A stretch of DNA of 64,000 bases from NCBI GenBank assembly GCA_009599575.1, contig VWND01000010.1, positions 1,198,501-1,262,500 on the forward strand, given 5' to 3'. Origin of the DNA: Blumeriella jaapii (Eukaryota; Ascomycota; Leotiomycetes; Helotiales; Drepanopezizaceae). The position numbers and the translations under genes were made by a program. Each line of letters starts with the position of its first letter. Positions within the stretch are counted from its first letter, which is position 1. The notes under the pieces were generated by a model. The model saw only the letters and a list, made by a program, of their open reading frames with translations. It was not told the DNA's origin and made no database searches. Of the stretch, positions 11,600 to 21,877 are shown in pieces.

Positions 11600-12469
11600 G
11601 ACATCCACTTGAACTCTTTGCTTAAATAAACTCTGTAGGCTATACTTACCTCTAAGCCTTGCCGTTTTAAGTGAACCTTAACTTTGCGACCGTAATCCTG
11701 CTTCCTTTCCTCAAATCGGCTCTAGGCTATCAGTGGTCCTTTTGCACCACACCGGTCTGTTCATCGACACAAGACATCGACACAGACAGAGCCCGAAGGC
11801 GGGAATTGCCTTCCGCGCTGCGCTGATCGAGTACAAGTACACTGTGAGCGCATAGCAGAACCCGTGTCAGAAGCCAGGACATGTCGGACAATCAGGGATC
11901 GCTTCCGCTTTCCAACCCAGCCGGCCGGCGGCGGCTTTTGGCCGGGCTTCGCGGGCCAACACAAAGACCGCGACGGCCACGAGGTATTCGGAACATGCAT
12001 GGACACTGCGAGATCTGCTCCATCTATCTTCCACCGGTTTGACAATTGGAAAAGCCCGGGAAGCGACAGATGGGCTTCTGGATAAATCGAAGAGCGGGCT
12101 GGATGCTCTCGTATCCGCCCAAGGGCTGGGCATGTGGTTCGGCTGACGGGTTGGTAGAGATTTTTGCTAGACTGGTATATCACTTTTGGGAGTAGGATGT
12201 AGATGTTTTGCTTTTGACGTAAAGCATAGGAGCCAACGTAGGAACGTGGTAATGGGGTTGTCGACGCCGGGGGCTAGGTATTAGCGGCTTTAAGCCACGA
12301 GATATTGATGTTGCAAAAGAGACTACCTTATGATATGTGTGTGTGTGTGTTGTACATATATATATTAAAACATCCCCGAAGCCCTCGTTGACAGACATCA
12401 GATCAATCAAATCAATCATCCAATTACCAACGCAACTCCCCATTCACACAACCCAAAACTTCCATCAGG
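11600..12469. other. Intergenic region, no gene supported
   Basis: Carries the upstream flank of the 5S gene and the promoter of the SnoaL-like gene. A short (GT)n tract lies at about 12336-12350. Nothing else recognisable. Confidence 0.55.
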
Positions 12470-13005
12470 ATGTCTTCCTACATCTACCCCACGGCGCTCG
12501 GCTCCCTCAGCCCCCGCGAAGCCATCACCGACGCCGTCCAAAGAATCCTTATCGCCATGGACGAAAACAGTAGCGCGCTCTTTGAGTCCGGCTGGGCTGG
12601 CGAAGACGTTACCTTCGACTTCGACGGCGCCGTCACGCAGGGTCTCACGGACATCCGCTCGTTCGTGCTCGGGAGGATCGGACCGCTCGACACGCAGCAT
12701 TGCTTGAGCAATGTGCGGATTGATGTCAAGGACGGCGCGGACGCGGCAGTCTTGACAGCCAATTGTGTCGCACAGCACTGTCCGCCGGGGAGAGGGATGG
12801 AGCCTAATGGGCCGAAGCTACTGGGTGGCTCGAGAATGCATGTATTCCCCTCCGCTCCCCCATGTGCCTCGGTCCATTGCTGACTGTGTGTTCCTGTAGG
12901 TGGATAGATGTGGTGAAGGCTGACGGAGACGGGCTGTGGAAGGTCAAGAAGTGGGCCATGAAGGTTGTATGGCGAGACGGCGACCCAAGCGTGCTGGGAC
13001 ACTAG
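12470..13005 (+). CDS. SnoaL/NTF2-fold protein
   Basis: A small protein of 157 aa if spliced 12470-12837 and 12900-13005. The N-terminus (PREAITDAVQRILIAMDENS) and the segment on cyclase-like folds (SGWAGEDVTFDFDGAVTQG) resemble the SnoaL-like superfamily, whose members include polyketide cyclases, dehydratases and scytalone dehydratase-like enzymes. The second exon supplies the expected last strands (WKVKKWAMKVVWRDGDP). To join the two in frame the donor must be GC (AT then GCATGT) with acceptor TGTAG, a GC-AG intron; the nearby GT at 12842 would give a premature end seven codons later. The gene ends 51 bp from the end of the carboxylase alpha gene on the other strand. Substrate unknown. Confidence 0.75.
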
Positions 13006-13056
13006 AACCTTCGTGTACTTTTCTCTGGCGGCGGAAGGCATCGATGAAAAGTTGCG

Positions 13057-15094
13057 TTACAGCTTGGCTCCTCCGGCTTCAATCTCTGCAACGAGCACTC
13101 CCTCACCGACTTCGTCCCCTTCCTCGCCTTCGTAGACCCATGCCACGATGCCACCCTTTGCGGCCCTGATCTCCAGCTCCATCTTCATCTGTCGCACGAC
13201 CGCAACGGTCTGGTCTTTCTGTATCTCGTCTCCGGAATCGACTAGGAGCTCCATCAACTGGCCTGGGAAGGGAATGATGATGTGATTCGAGTTGCCTGGA
13301 TCGCCGCGGCGGTGATTGAACGCGCTAGCGAGAGAACCAAACGAGGCCGTTGTCGAGGCCAGTGTAAGCGTAAAGGGGGTTGGATCTGGCGATGCGGGGG
13401 TGGTGTAGAGTATCGAAGCTGTAAGAGAGGCGGGAAACTCGTTGCGCAGAACGCGGGTAAGTTGCAGGTGTGATGGTGCTGGTGTTGTTGACTTCTGCCC
13501 GTTCTCGCTTGTCTCGGGTGTAAGCGCTATTGACCAGGCATCGCCCTTTCGGAAGAGCACGTTTGATGCTGCGGCGACGGCGTTGCTGGATGTGCTTGCA
13601 GCAGCAGCTGGTGTGAAGCTGTTCTTCGATTTCCCGGATATCTGTCTTCCAGATTCGAGGGTGGAGAGGAGGTTGGTCTCGAGCCACTGCGTGTCGCACG
13701 CTTGCGCTGCGAAGACTTCGCTTGCTACGATCCCCCGCAACACATCCAAATTCGTCTTCACGCCATCGATTTGCGTATCGGAGAGAGCGCGTTTTGTTTT
13801 GCTGACGACATCTTCCCAGCTCGGCGCAGTGATGATGATTTTGGCTATCAGACTGTCGAAGTCTGTGCCAACGACTGTCGGCTGCGATGGGAGCAGGTGA
13901 CTGTCAACTCTCACTCCGTTGCCCGAAGGGAACCTAAAGGAACCAATTTTACCGACGCTTAGAGACCAGTCGTTAAACACGTCTTCAGCCGTGACCCGGA
14001 GCTGGATCGAGTGGAGCGGCGGGGGCGTCTTTGGGTCTTCGGAGAAATACGAGATCGAGAGTGACGAGAGAGGAAGCCCTTGGGCTAGAAGAAGCTGCAT
14101 CTTAACGAGATCGATCCCCATTCCAATAGATTCAGTAATAGTATGCTCGACTTGTAGCCGGGGGTTGACTTCTAGAAAGTAAAACTCCGGCGGCGACGGA
14201 CGAACCAGGAATTCGAACGTCCCCAGAGACGCGTAGTTGACCCTTTTCGCCATCCGAATCGCAGCTTCGATCACTTCCCCAACCAAGCTTCGATCCGGGA
14301 TTGAGCTTGGCGCAAACTCGATGACTTTCTGAAATCGCCTCTGGATGCTGCAATCTCGCTCCCAGAGATGCATCACGTTTCCCTTCCCATCACCGACGAT
14401 CTGAACTTCCACGTGTCGATATCCGTCAAGAGCGGCTTTCTCCGCGAACGCTTTACCGCTAGGGCTCTCCTTCAGTGCTATATTCGCGAGAGAAGCCAGG
14501 TCTTCGTCTTTCCGCACGACTCGGATCCCTCTCCCGCCGCCACCATCAACAGCCTTGATGATGATGGGAAACCCGGTTTCATTGGCGAACTTTCTGAGCT
14601 GGTCAATCTCGTCGGTAGGAGTCTTCAGAGCCGGGAGAACGGGCACGTCACACTCTTCGGCCAGTAGGCGTGCTTGCAGTTTGTCGCCCGTTCTAGACAG
14701 GATTTCGGGCCCGGGACCTATAACCGTCACTTGAGCTTCGTCACGCATCCGCTGTGCGAATTCGGGTGATTCTGAGAGGAAGCCATAGCCGGGATGGATA
14801 GCGTCTATTTTGTGCTTCTTGGCTATACCCACCAGCTCTGAGATATCGAGATAGGAGGCTGGCGAGGTGAGCTGAATTGCATGTGAGGAGCCGACTGTGT
14901 GGGAGGTGTCGTTAGACGTGTAGATTGAGTACGTTTCTATATCCAACTCTCTAGCTGTTGATAAGATACGAGTTGCAATCTCTCCTCTGTGGATGATCAG
15001 TCAATCATACCAAAAATATATACACACGGCTCTGGCCCACCCACCTGTTTGCAACGAGGAGTCGCTTGATCTGGCGAGTTTGATGAGGGGGCAT
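13057..15094 (-). CDS. Acyl-CoA carboxylase alpha subunit (biotin carboxylase + biotin carrier), C-terminal PTS1
   Basis: Two exons, 15094-15045 and 14986-13057, 659 aa; the intron 15044-14987 has GTGGGT and CCACAG. Exon 1 joins to the start of a biotin carboxylase (IKRLLVANRGEIATRIL). Visible domains: N-terminal BC domain (IHPGYGFLSES), ATP-grasp glycine loop (IIKAVDGGGGRGIRVV), HVEVQIVGDGKGNV, ERDCSIQRRFQKVIE and the catalytic FLEVNPRLQVEHTITE. The C-terminal biotinyl domain has MKM around the predicted biotinyl Lys618; the usual preceding Ala is Gln. It carboxylates biotin with ATP and bicarbonate for the partner beta subunit. The protein is shorter than MCC alpha, has no mitochondrial presequence (starts MPPHQTRQ) and ends AGGAKL, a canonical type 1 peroxisomal signal. 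The substrate acyl-CoA is not deducible. Confidence 0.9.
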
Positions 15095-15332
15095 GGTGAT
15101 CCAAATTCAGAAGACACGGTGTGTACTAGAACAACTATAGAACGCTCATGGTTAGTTGTATGGCTATGAGTAGAAAATCACGAAAGAGTTCTTCGGATTT
15201 TTCGCTTCAGACGGTGTTGTTGATGTTCAGGACTCAGTTCGGCATTTAGGCGATCCTCCCCCACGTTTGCGGGGAAACCATCCCGAGGTCGAACGACCTA
15301 CACTTTCCCATCGTCTGTCTACAGCCGTCAAA
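15095..15332. promoter_or_regulatory. Shared divergent promoter of the carboxylase subunit genes
   Basis: 238 bp separate the two start codons of the divergently transcribed alpha and beta subunits. This arrangement fits coordinated expression of two parts of one enzyme. No TATA box or known factor site stands out to me. Confidence 0.6.
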
Positions 15333-17170
15333 ATGCTTGCGCCTCGTCTCGACCTGTCCTTTTCCCAGCTGTTACCGGGCCTCCCAAATAGACATAATGC
15401 CGAGCGACAGCGACCAGAAACTCCCTAAATCCAGCCCCTCTGAGCGAATATCACAAGTCGCAGCCCATGTCGCTCCGCGAAAGCGTCGTGTAGCCAAAGC
15501 CAAAACGCGCTCCCCGCCGATTATTGCGACGTTCTGGGACAGATAGAATCCCTGAGGACCATTGCGAGCACACCGGACACCAAGAACAAAGGCTACGTGC
15601 GTCAAAAGCAAGCGGGGAAGCTGTGGGTGCGAGAACGGGTGCTAGAGCTGTTGGACGAGGGAAGCTTTCGAGAGGTGGGCTCCGTATCAGGGACTGTGCA
15701 ATGGAAGAAGCTGGATGATACGAGGGAAGTGCCGGTGTCATATGTCCCGAGCAACAATGTGCAGGGTTTTGGGCTCTTAAAGGGGAGGAGGATAGTGTTC
15801 ACGGCGGATGACTTTTCCATACGGGCTGGCCATGCGGACGGAGCGTTGATGGAGAAGACGATTTACATGGAGAAGTTGGCTGTTGCGTTGAAACTGCCTA
15901 TGATCAAGCTGGTTGATGGGTCGTCGGGAGGCGGTTCAGTCACGACGATCAAGGCTGTGGGTTACTCCTACATACCTCCTATGCCGTCGTTCAAACATGT
16001 AGTGGAGCAACTAAACTTGGGAATCCCGAACCTGGGCGCTGTGTTAGGCCCAGCCATTGGACTCGGCGCTGCTAGAGTCGTGGCTTGCCATTTTTCCGTC
16101 ATGGCTGCAGATGTGGGAGCATTGTTCAATGCCGGGCCAAAAGTTGTTGCTGGTATGTTTGGTGATGTACAGGAAAGCTATCATCGAAGTTGCTAACCCG
16201 GTCAGGCGCCACTTTTGAAGAAGGCTTGAGCTTTGCAGATCTTGGAGGTCCATCCATGCACTGCACCAATGGAACAATCGACAACTTGGCTGCTAACGAG
16301 CAGGAATGTTTCGAGCAACTTCGAACCATCTTAAGCTTTCTGCCCAACTCCGGAGGTTCGCTTCCTCCTATAGTACCATCTGAGGATCCTGTGGATCGAC
16401 CTTGTGAAGAGCTTCGAACGATCATACCGAGAAGAAAGGCTCGTATGTATGACTCCAGGAGGATCATTACAACAGTTGTAGATGTGGGAAGCTGGTTTGA
16501 GATTGGCGCTCTGTGGGGAACCACCGCCATCGTGGGACTCGCGCGTGTAGCAGGACGGCCGGTCGGTATCATCTCGCTCAATTGCGAAGTCAATGCCGGT
16601 GCCTTGGACGCTGCCGGCAGCCAGAAGATCACCCGACACCTGAAATTCTGCGACATATTCAATATCCCGATCCTCCAATTCGTCGACGTGCCTGGATACG
16701 CTATTGGAACGAACGCAGAAAGAACAGCTACCATGAGACACGGCGTCGGGCTGGCAACAACCTACTTCTCGACCACGACACCGGTCTTCAGCGTGGTGAC
16801 GAGAAGAGTGTATGGAGTCGCCGGAGGAATCATGCTCGACTGCCGGGATCCGCGCATTAGAGTCGCGTGGCCGAGCGGCGAATGGGGAAGCCTGCCTCTC
16901 GACGGGGGGATCGACGTCGGCCACGCTGCGGAGCTGAAAGCTATTAAGAATGCAGAGCAGCGCGAAGCACGATACAAGGAATTGGAGGAGGAATATACCC
17001 GTCTCATGAATCCAGTCCGCACGGCCAATGCGTTTGGCGTAGAGGAGATTGTGGACCCAGCGGCGACGAGGCAGATTGTTGCGGAGTGGCTGAGGCATGT
17101 CTACGAGGAGCTTCTTCCGACGAGGCTTCTGGACCGTGCGAATGGGAAGATACGCCCTATGTTTTATTAA
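15333..17170 (+). CDS. Acyl-CoA carboxylase beta subunit (carboxyltransferase)
   Basis: Partner of the divergent alpha subunit; transfers the carboxyl group from biotin to an acyl-CoA. Reliable exons run from about 15494 to 16152 and 16206 to 17170 (intron 16153-16205, GTATGT, branch GCTAAC). Both halves of the crotonase-like carboxyltransferase fold are present: DGSSGGGSVTTIK and AVLGPAIGLGAARVVACHFS in the N half, INDPG-equivalent VDVPGYAIGTNAE and RRVYGVAGGIMLDC in the C half. The ATG at 15333 is in the same frame but two stops lie between it and exon 2, so a first intron is needed. Donor 15371 (GTTACC) with acceptor at 15493 (553 aa) or 15463 (563 aa) both restore frame; neither donor is strong. 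The first exon gives MLAPRLDLSFSQL, containing R-L-x5-Q-L, a loose PTS2. The C-terminus (PMFY) is not PTS1. N-terminus uncertain, family certain. Confidence 0.87.
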
Positions 17171-17891
17171 TGAGATATCGACGAGATTTCTGCAATTCTC
17201 GCTCAAGCAGCTGTGTGTTTCTACCTCAGGGAAGCTTGGTCAAGTGTCGGAGTGGGCTCCATCTCTCGAGAAATTCTGTGGTTTATGCGGGCGAATCTGG
17301 TCCGGTCCATCGTCCAGTGTGCGCTCAACAGCACCTTGGTGATTCTTATCAGCGATATCAGGCTTAAACGGCTTTTCAGGATGCGGATTTTCAGGATGGG
17401 GTGTTGGCTTCTGTTGACAGAAGAACGAGATCTCGCTTAGATGTGAATAAGCGAATGCCTAGTTAAAGCCCAGTGTTGGCAAACGAGTCAACGATGAACT
17501 TGAGACGTCTTCAGAGCAGTCAACGAAGAATAGATGGCCGATGGTCCGAAAGAGAATGGGAATGCTACTCTAGACAAGGTGCGCGATAAGGCGGTCATTC
17601 CAAGTTCGTATCGAGCTGTATAATCATTTGACTGTGAATCAATCTGCATCCTGATTCGACTGTGAATCAATTGAAACTTCGCAGTCCAGCATTCGCCAAG
17701 TCCGTACCTGCGCCGCTTGTTGACGTCATCCGTCATCCGTCATCCACCTGCATGTCGAGAATCCAGCCCAAACAAAATATCACTCCACTCATCTCGACAT
17801 TCCAGCACTCCAACATTCTTTGACCGCAACAAGATCTCGAACAGACAAAATCCAGCATCCGACTCCCAAGCATAACAGCAAACCAGCCAAC
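17171..17891. other. Intergenic region, no gene supported
   Basis: Carries the 3' UTR of the carboxyltransferase gene and the promoter of the Pmp3 gene. A short duplicated phrase, TGACTGTGAATCAAT, occurs near 17630 and 17658. No coding signal. Confidence 0.55.
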
Positions 17892-18309
17892 ATGGGCGCC
17901 ATCTCAGCGCTCTTCGTCATCTTGATCACCATCATCCGTACATTTTCCTCCCCTTTCCTCACCCTCTTCCTCCCAGCGTGCAAACTAACATGGCACAGTC
18001 CCACCCATAGGCGTCTTCCTCGTCGCAGGATGCGGCGCTGACCTCCTTATTAACATCTGCTTAACGCTCCTCGGGTTCGTCTTCCTCCCCCCGCCAGACT
18101 CCTCTTTACGCTGGCTAACACATCCACCCGACAGCTACATCCCCGGCCACATCCACGCTTTCTACCTCGAGTACGTCTACTACGACCGCAAGGAGCAGGC
18201 GCGCGAGGGCCGCTTCGTCGCTGCGCGCGCGCCGGGCGTCTACAGCGATCGGGTGCAGAGCGGTGGCCATGGCTATGGGACGATTGTGCAGCCGACGGGA
18301 CCGCAGTGA
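17892..18309 (+). CDS. PMP3: Plasma membrane proteolipid 3 (Pmp3/UPF0057)
   Basis: Three exons, 17892-17937, 17999-18074 and 18135-18309, encode 98 aa. Introns are 61 and 60 nt (GTACAT...CACAG with an ACTAAC branch; GTTCGT...GACAG). The spliced protein has the two hydrophobic helices of the Pmp3 family (ALFVILITIIL then PPIGVFLVAGCGADLLIN) and the signature LTLLGYIPGHIHAFYL followed by EYVYYDRKEQ. Pmp3 proteins are small plasma-membrane proteolipids that affect membrane potential and cation tolerance. The C-terminal extension of about 40 residues, Gly/Gln/Thr-rich, is longer than yeast Pmp3 (55 aa) but common in filamentous fungi. Confidence 0.93.
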
Positions 18310-19017
18310 CTGGTTTGCGAGGCCTGGAGAAGAGGGTATGGGGAGAAGGCGAATGGCGTTGTGCGCCTGGGGGCTGCAAAGCCATGGGCCATTGTGTGAT
18401 GGTTAGGCAGTGAGCTCGGGATACACAGGGTAAAACGGAAGAGGGGCTGGTTAGGCATGGCTTCGTCATTCGATTTGTTCCCTCTTTTGCTAGTAGGATG
18501 GCTTTTGAAGCGGGTCCGATGTGATTGTCTTTCCCTTGGTGATGAAGTTCGTCATATCATGTCGTATCACATACGACTACCTTGAAGTCCCAAATCTCAG
18601 CTTACCACGGTCATGCATGTTGGAAAAGCAAACGTAGGGTGATTTAAGTGATTTAGCTCTTGTGTAATCCAGAACGACCCTAACACCCTCGACCCGTATC
18701 TACATATATGTACGTATACATCAACATACACATACATGTACACATAAATATCCACACAACAGCCACACTTGGAAACAGCTTAGAATCTACCTACTTACAG
18801 TAGACTAAGTACCTAGAATTACCTTTTTACCCCACAGTTCGCTAGTTCGCCCGCAGATCACAAGGCTGAGTGGCTGTGTGTGTGTGGCGGGCTTTGTGTG
18901 TGGCTTAAATGTGGCTCGACGAGACGTGTTAAACTCCACGCTCTGGGAATAGCATCACCCAATCTAGAAACCCCCCAACATCACTTCGAGGGGAAAAGCG
19001 ACCCTCCAAAGACCAAG
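18310..19017. other. Intergenic region, no gene supported
   Basis: Contains a TACATATATGTACGTATACAT-like alternating tract at about 18700-18750. Nothing coding is visible. Confidence 0.55.
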
Positions 19018-19937
19018 ATGCATTCCACCGTCGTCCGCGCCCAGAACGTGTTTGGCTACTTCACCTCCGTGGTGTTCGCCGTAGCAGCCTTGGTCGCATT
19101 CTCCGACATCAACGCGCCCCGGACGCCCAGCGCCTCGGTCTCCGTGAAGGATGTGCAGGTGTTCGTGCCCCTTCATCTCCCTCTCCGTTTTCTTCTTCGT
19201 CGTCCCACCTGCTCCTCCAACCTCCAGCTGACGAGAAAACGCAAACCACAGAGTCAAAGGCCGCCCGCACTACTACTCCCCGAAGAAGGAAGAGTACGCC
19301 GTGATTCGGTTCGACCTGAACGCGGACCTCTCGTCCCTCTTCCACTGGAACACCAAGCAGGTCTTCGTGTACGTGTCGGCCTCGTGGCCGAACGCGACGG
19401 GCGCCGCCGAGGAGCCCACGAACGAGGCCGTCATCTGGGACGCCATCATCACGAACCCGTCCGCGGACCACCTGGTGAACCTCGGGCCGGCGGCCAAGAA
19501 GAAGCTGGTGCGGAGCGCGAAGGGCAAGAAGATTGACCCGAGTCGGTACGTTCCACATACCCAGCCTTGCTTCACCCTTCGCTTGCTTGGAGGCAGCAGA
19601 CAGGATCTGGCGGGGACGTGGGCTCTGGATGAATTGAATTGAATGGAATGGAACCGACCGCGGCGGGAATCTGGGACTGACGCGCTGCAGGGGCAAGCTC
19701 GATCTCAAGAATCAGAAGGGAAAGTACACCATCACGTCCCCGACGGGCAAGCTCGCCAACACGGACCACGTTTCGCTGAAGCTGCACTACAACGTGCAGC
19801 CGTGGGTCGGCGTGCTGACCTGGACGCCGCAGCTCGAGTTCTACAAGTGGAAGACGATCACGGGAGGCGTGAGCAAGGCGTTCAACTTCCCGGCCGTGAA
19901 GGCGAAGAAGGGCGAGGACAAGAAGACGGTGTCGTGA
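19018..19937 (+). CDS. SPC3: Signal peptidase complex subunit 3 (Spc3/SPC22-23)
   Basis: Three exons, 19018-19160, 19252-19545 and 19691-19937, 227 aa. The first donor must be GTTCGT at 19161, not the GTGTTC two bases earlier, because only this gives the conserved DVQVVKGRPHYYSPKKEEY across the junction. The protein has one N-terminal membrane anchor (FGYFTSVVFAVAALVAFSDI), then a luminal domain with FDLNADLSSLFHWNTKQVF, VIWDAII and YKWKTITGG. Spc3 is the essential luminal subunit of ER signal peptidase, positioning nascent chains for cleavage. The C-terminal KAKKGEDKK tail is basic and low complexity. Confidence 0.93.
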
Positions 19938-21877
19938 GGGGGTAAGCGAGAATAACAATAGTGTTGGTGTTTTTCCGGCCATTGTAGGCCCTCCATCTGA
20001 TTAGGATGGCGCGCATGTTCCAGGATGGGCTACGCGGCGAACGAGCGACAGAGTTGAGGGGCACACCTACCAGATTCAGGGTTCGTGTTCTCTCTCGATC
20101 TTAGGACATTGAATGCCATCCATTTTCGTATCTTCATCCAGTCCCGACTGTCAATTTTTCCAAAGCCACACTGACGGGCTTTGGCCCCCCTTTCTTTACA
20201 TCCTGTGCCCACCAACCGCTCCGTCGGAACGTACCGCCTTGTCTATAGGCACCTTTCTACCTCCTCACGCACACGCTCACGTCTAGACTACGTACCTAGG
20301 TAGCTACCGCTGCTTGCCTACCTAAGGTACCCACCCACCTGGCTTTCCACGGCCGGGCTACTACCTACGAGTCTGACGCCTGCATGCACACTCGTCTCTC
20401 TGCGTGTGTGTGTGTGTGTTACCACCGCCCCAGTCCTGACCTCTCTTGTTCACACGAAGCCTACCTCAGCACCGAGGACGTCGTGGATGGGAAGCAGGCC
20501 GGCTGACGTGCGGGGTGCACCATCGACGGGAGCTGCTGGGGAGGCGGATCGGGTTCGTTCGTCGGGGGCGTGCGGAGAGAGTAGTGCCCACTTGGACGAC
20601 TGGCTTCGTGACGGGGGACTCGAGGTGCCCGAGATACATACATATGTACCTAGGTAGGAAGGTAGGTACTTACGTGTGTACTTGTATATGTATACATATA
20701 TACAAACCTCCTCCCTCCTCCTACCTGTCCATCGACCTACCCTTAAGCAACAAAAAAAAAAAAAAAACAAGCAAACCAACAAAAAAAAAAGAAAAATTAA
20801 AGAAAGAAAGAAAAAGAAAAGAAAGAAAAAGAAAGAAAGAAGCAGACGTCCCAATACTGCCTGCCAGGCATCCATCACCTGGGTAGCCAAAAGGCCGTTT
20901 GTGTATGAATGTATGAATGTATGAATGTATGAATGTATGAATGTATGAATGTATGAATGTATGAATGTATGAATGTATGAATGTATGAATGTATGAATGT
21001 ATGAATGTATGAATGTATGAATGTATGAATGTATGAATGTATGAATGTATGAATGTATGAATGTATGAATGTATGAATGTATCGACCTCCGGATCGACCT
21101 CCGGAATTACTGTACTACCTACCTACACTACAGCACCTATTTATAGTACAGTACCTATCTATCTACCTACTGACAGGACTTATCTATCTACGCACGCACC
21201 TCTTCCACTCTTCTCTCATGAACAATCAGACAATCAGACACCCAATCGTACACAAAAACAATCATTCGCTAAAAACACTCAAACAATCATGCTCAAACCC
21301 CTTTTACACACAAAAAGCCAAAGAAAGCAGAGAGAAAAGGTGTACACAAGAAAATGCCCTCTACAAATCCTACCCCACCCTACCCGAATTCTCTCCCATC
21401 CTGTCCCGGCCATCCCACACCCAGTCCATCCACCCCCAATTCCCTTTCCTCCGCATCATAATAAACTCCCAAAAACAAGGGCCCGAGCCCGACCCCAGAA
21501 CCCAAGAGGGGGGAGTGGGGGAGAAGTAACAACAAGAAACAGATCGACAAGAAGAACAACAAAGTTTAACAACAGGAAGAAGAGAAAGGAAAAGAAGTAT
21601 CGTTCATCATCAATCATCGCCCGCTCTCCCGAATGGCACTCGCTTAGAAGAGGTCCAGTTACGCCCACGTCTGCTGTCCTGCACAACACCGGCGGCAGCG
21701 CCTAACTCCCGGTGGGCCACCCACCGCCAACCCGACTCGAATCCTCTCCAAACCTCCGATCAATGAATGGTCGATGTCGCGCCATGTTGGTGCAAAAGCG
21801 TGTGGTTGGCAAGACGCCGCCACCGCCCGAGGCTCGCGCGATGCGCGTCCCACCGCCCGATGCCGAAGCGACATGTT
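19938..21877. other. Intergenic region with simple repeats, no gene supported
   Basis: 1.9 kb between the Spc3 and kinase genes. It contains CTACCTAC/GTAGGTA-type words (20290-20330, 20650-20670), A-rich tracts at 20750-20845 and the long octamer repeat at 20902-21082. Long frames in this stretch are made of repeats or homopolymeric codons. Confidence 0.55.
20902..21082. repeat. 8 bp tandem repeat (TGTATGAA)n
   Basis: About 22.6 copies of TGTATGAA, apparently without a single substitution over 181 bp. Perfect identity suggests recent expansion or active slippage. It ends next to a short duplicated phrase, CGACCTCCGGA, present twice at 21083-21107. Confidence 0.95.

Noticed and set aside
18880..19017. 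In-frame extension upstream of the Spc3 ATG
   Set aside because: The N-terminal membrane anchor of Spc3 begins directly after the ATG at 19018; the upstream residues look non-conserved.
20446..20924. Lys/Glu-rich frames over A-rich tracts
   Set aside because: They translate poly-A and AAAG repeats; no evidence of a gene.
20902..21082. CRISPR-like array
   Set aside because: Contiguous 8 bp repeats without spacers in a eukaryotic genome; a microsatellite.
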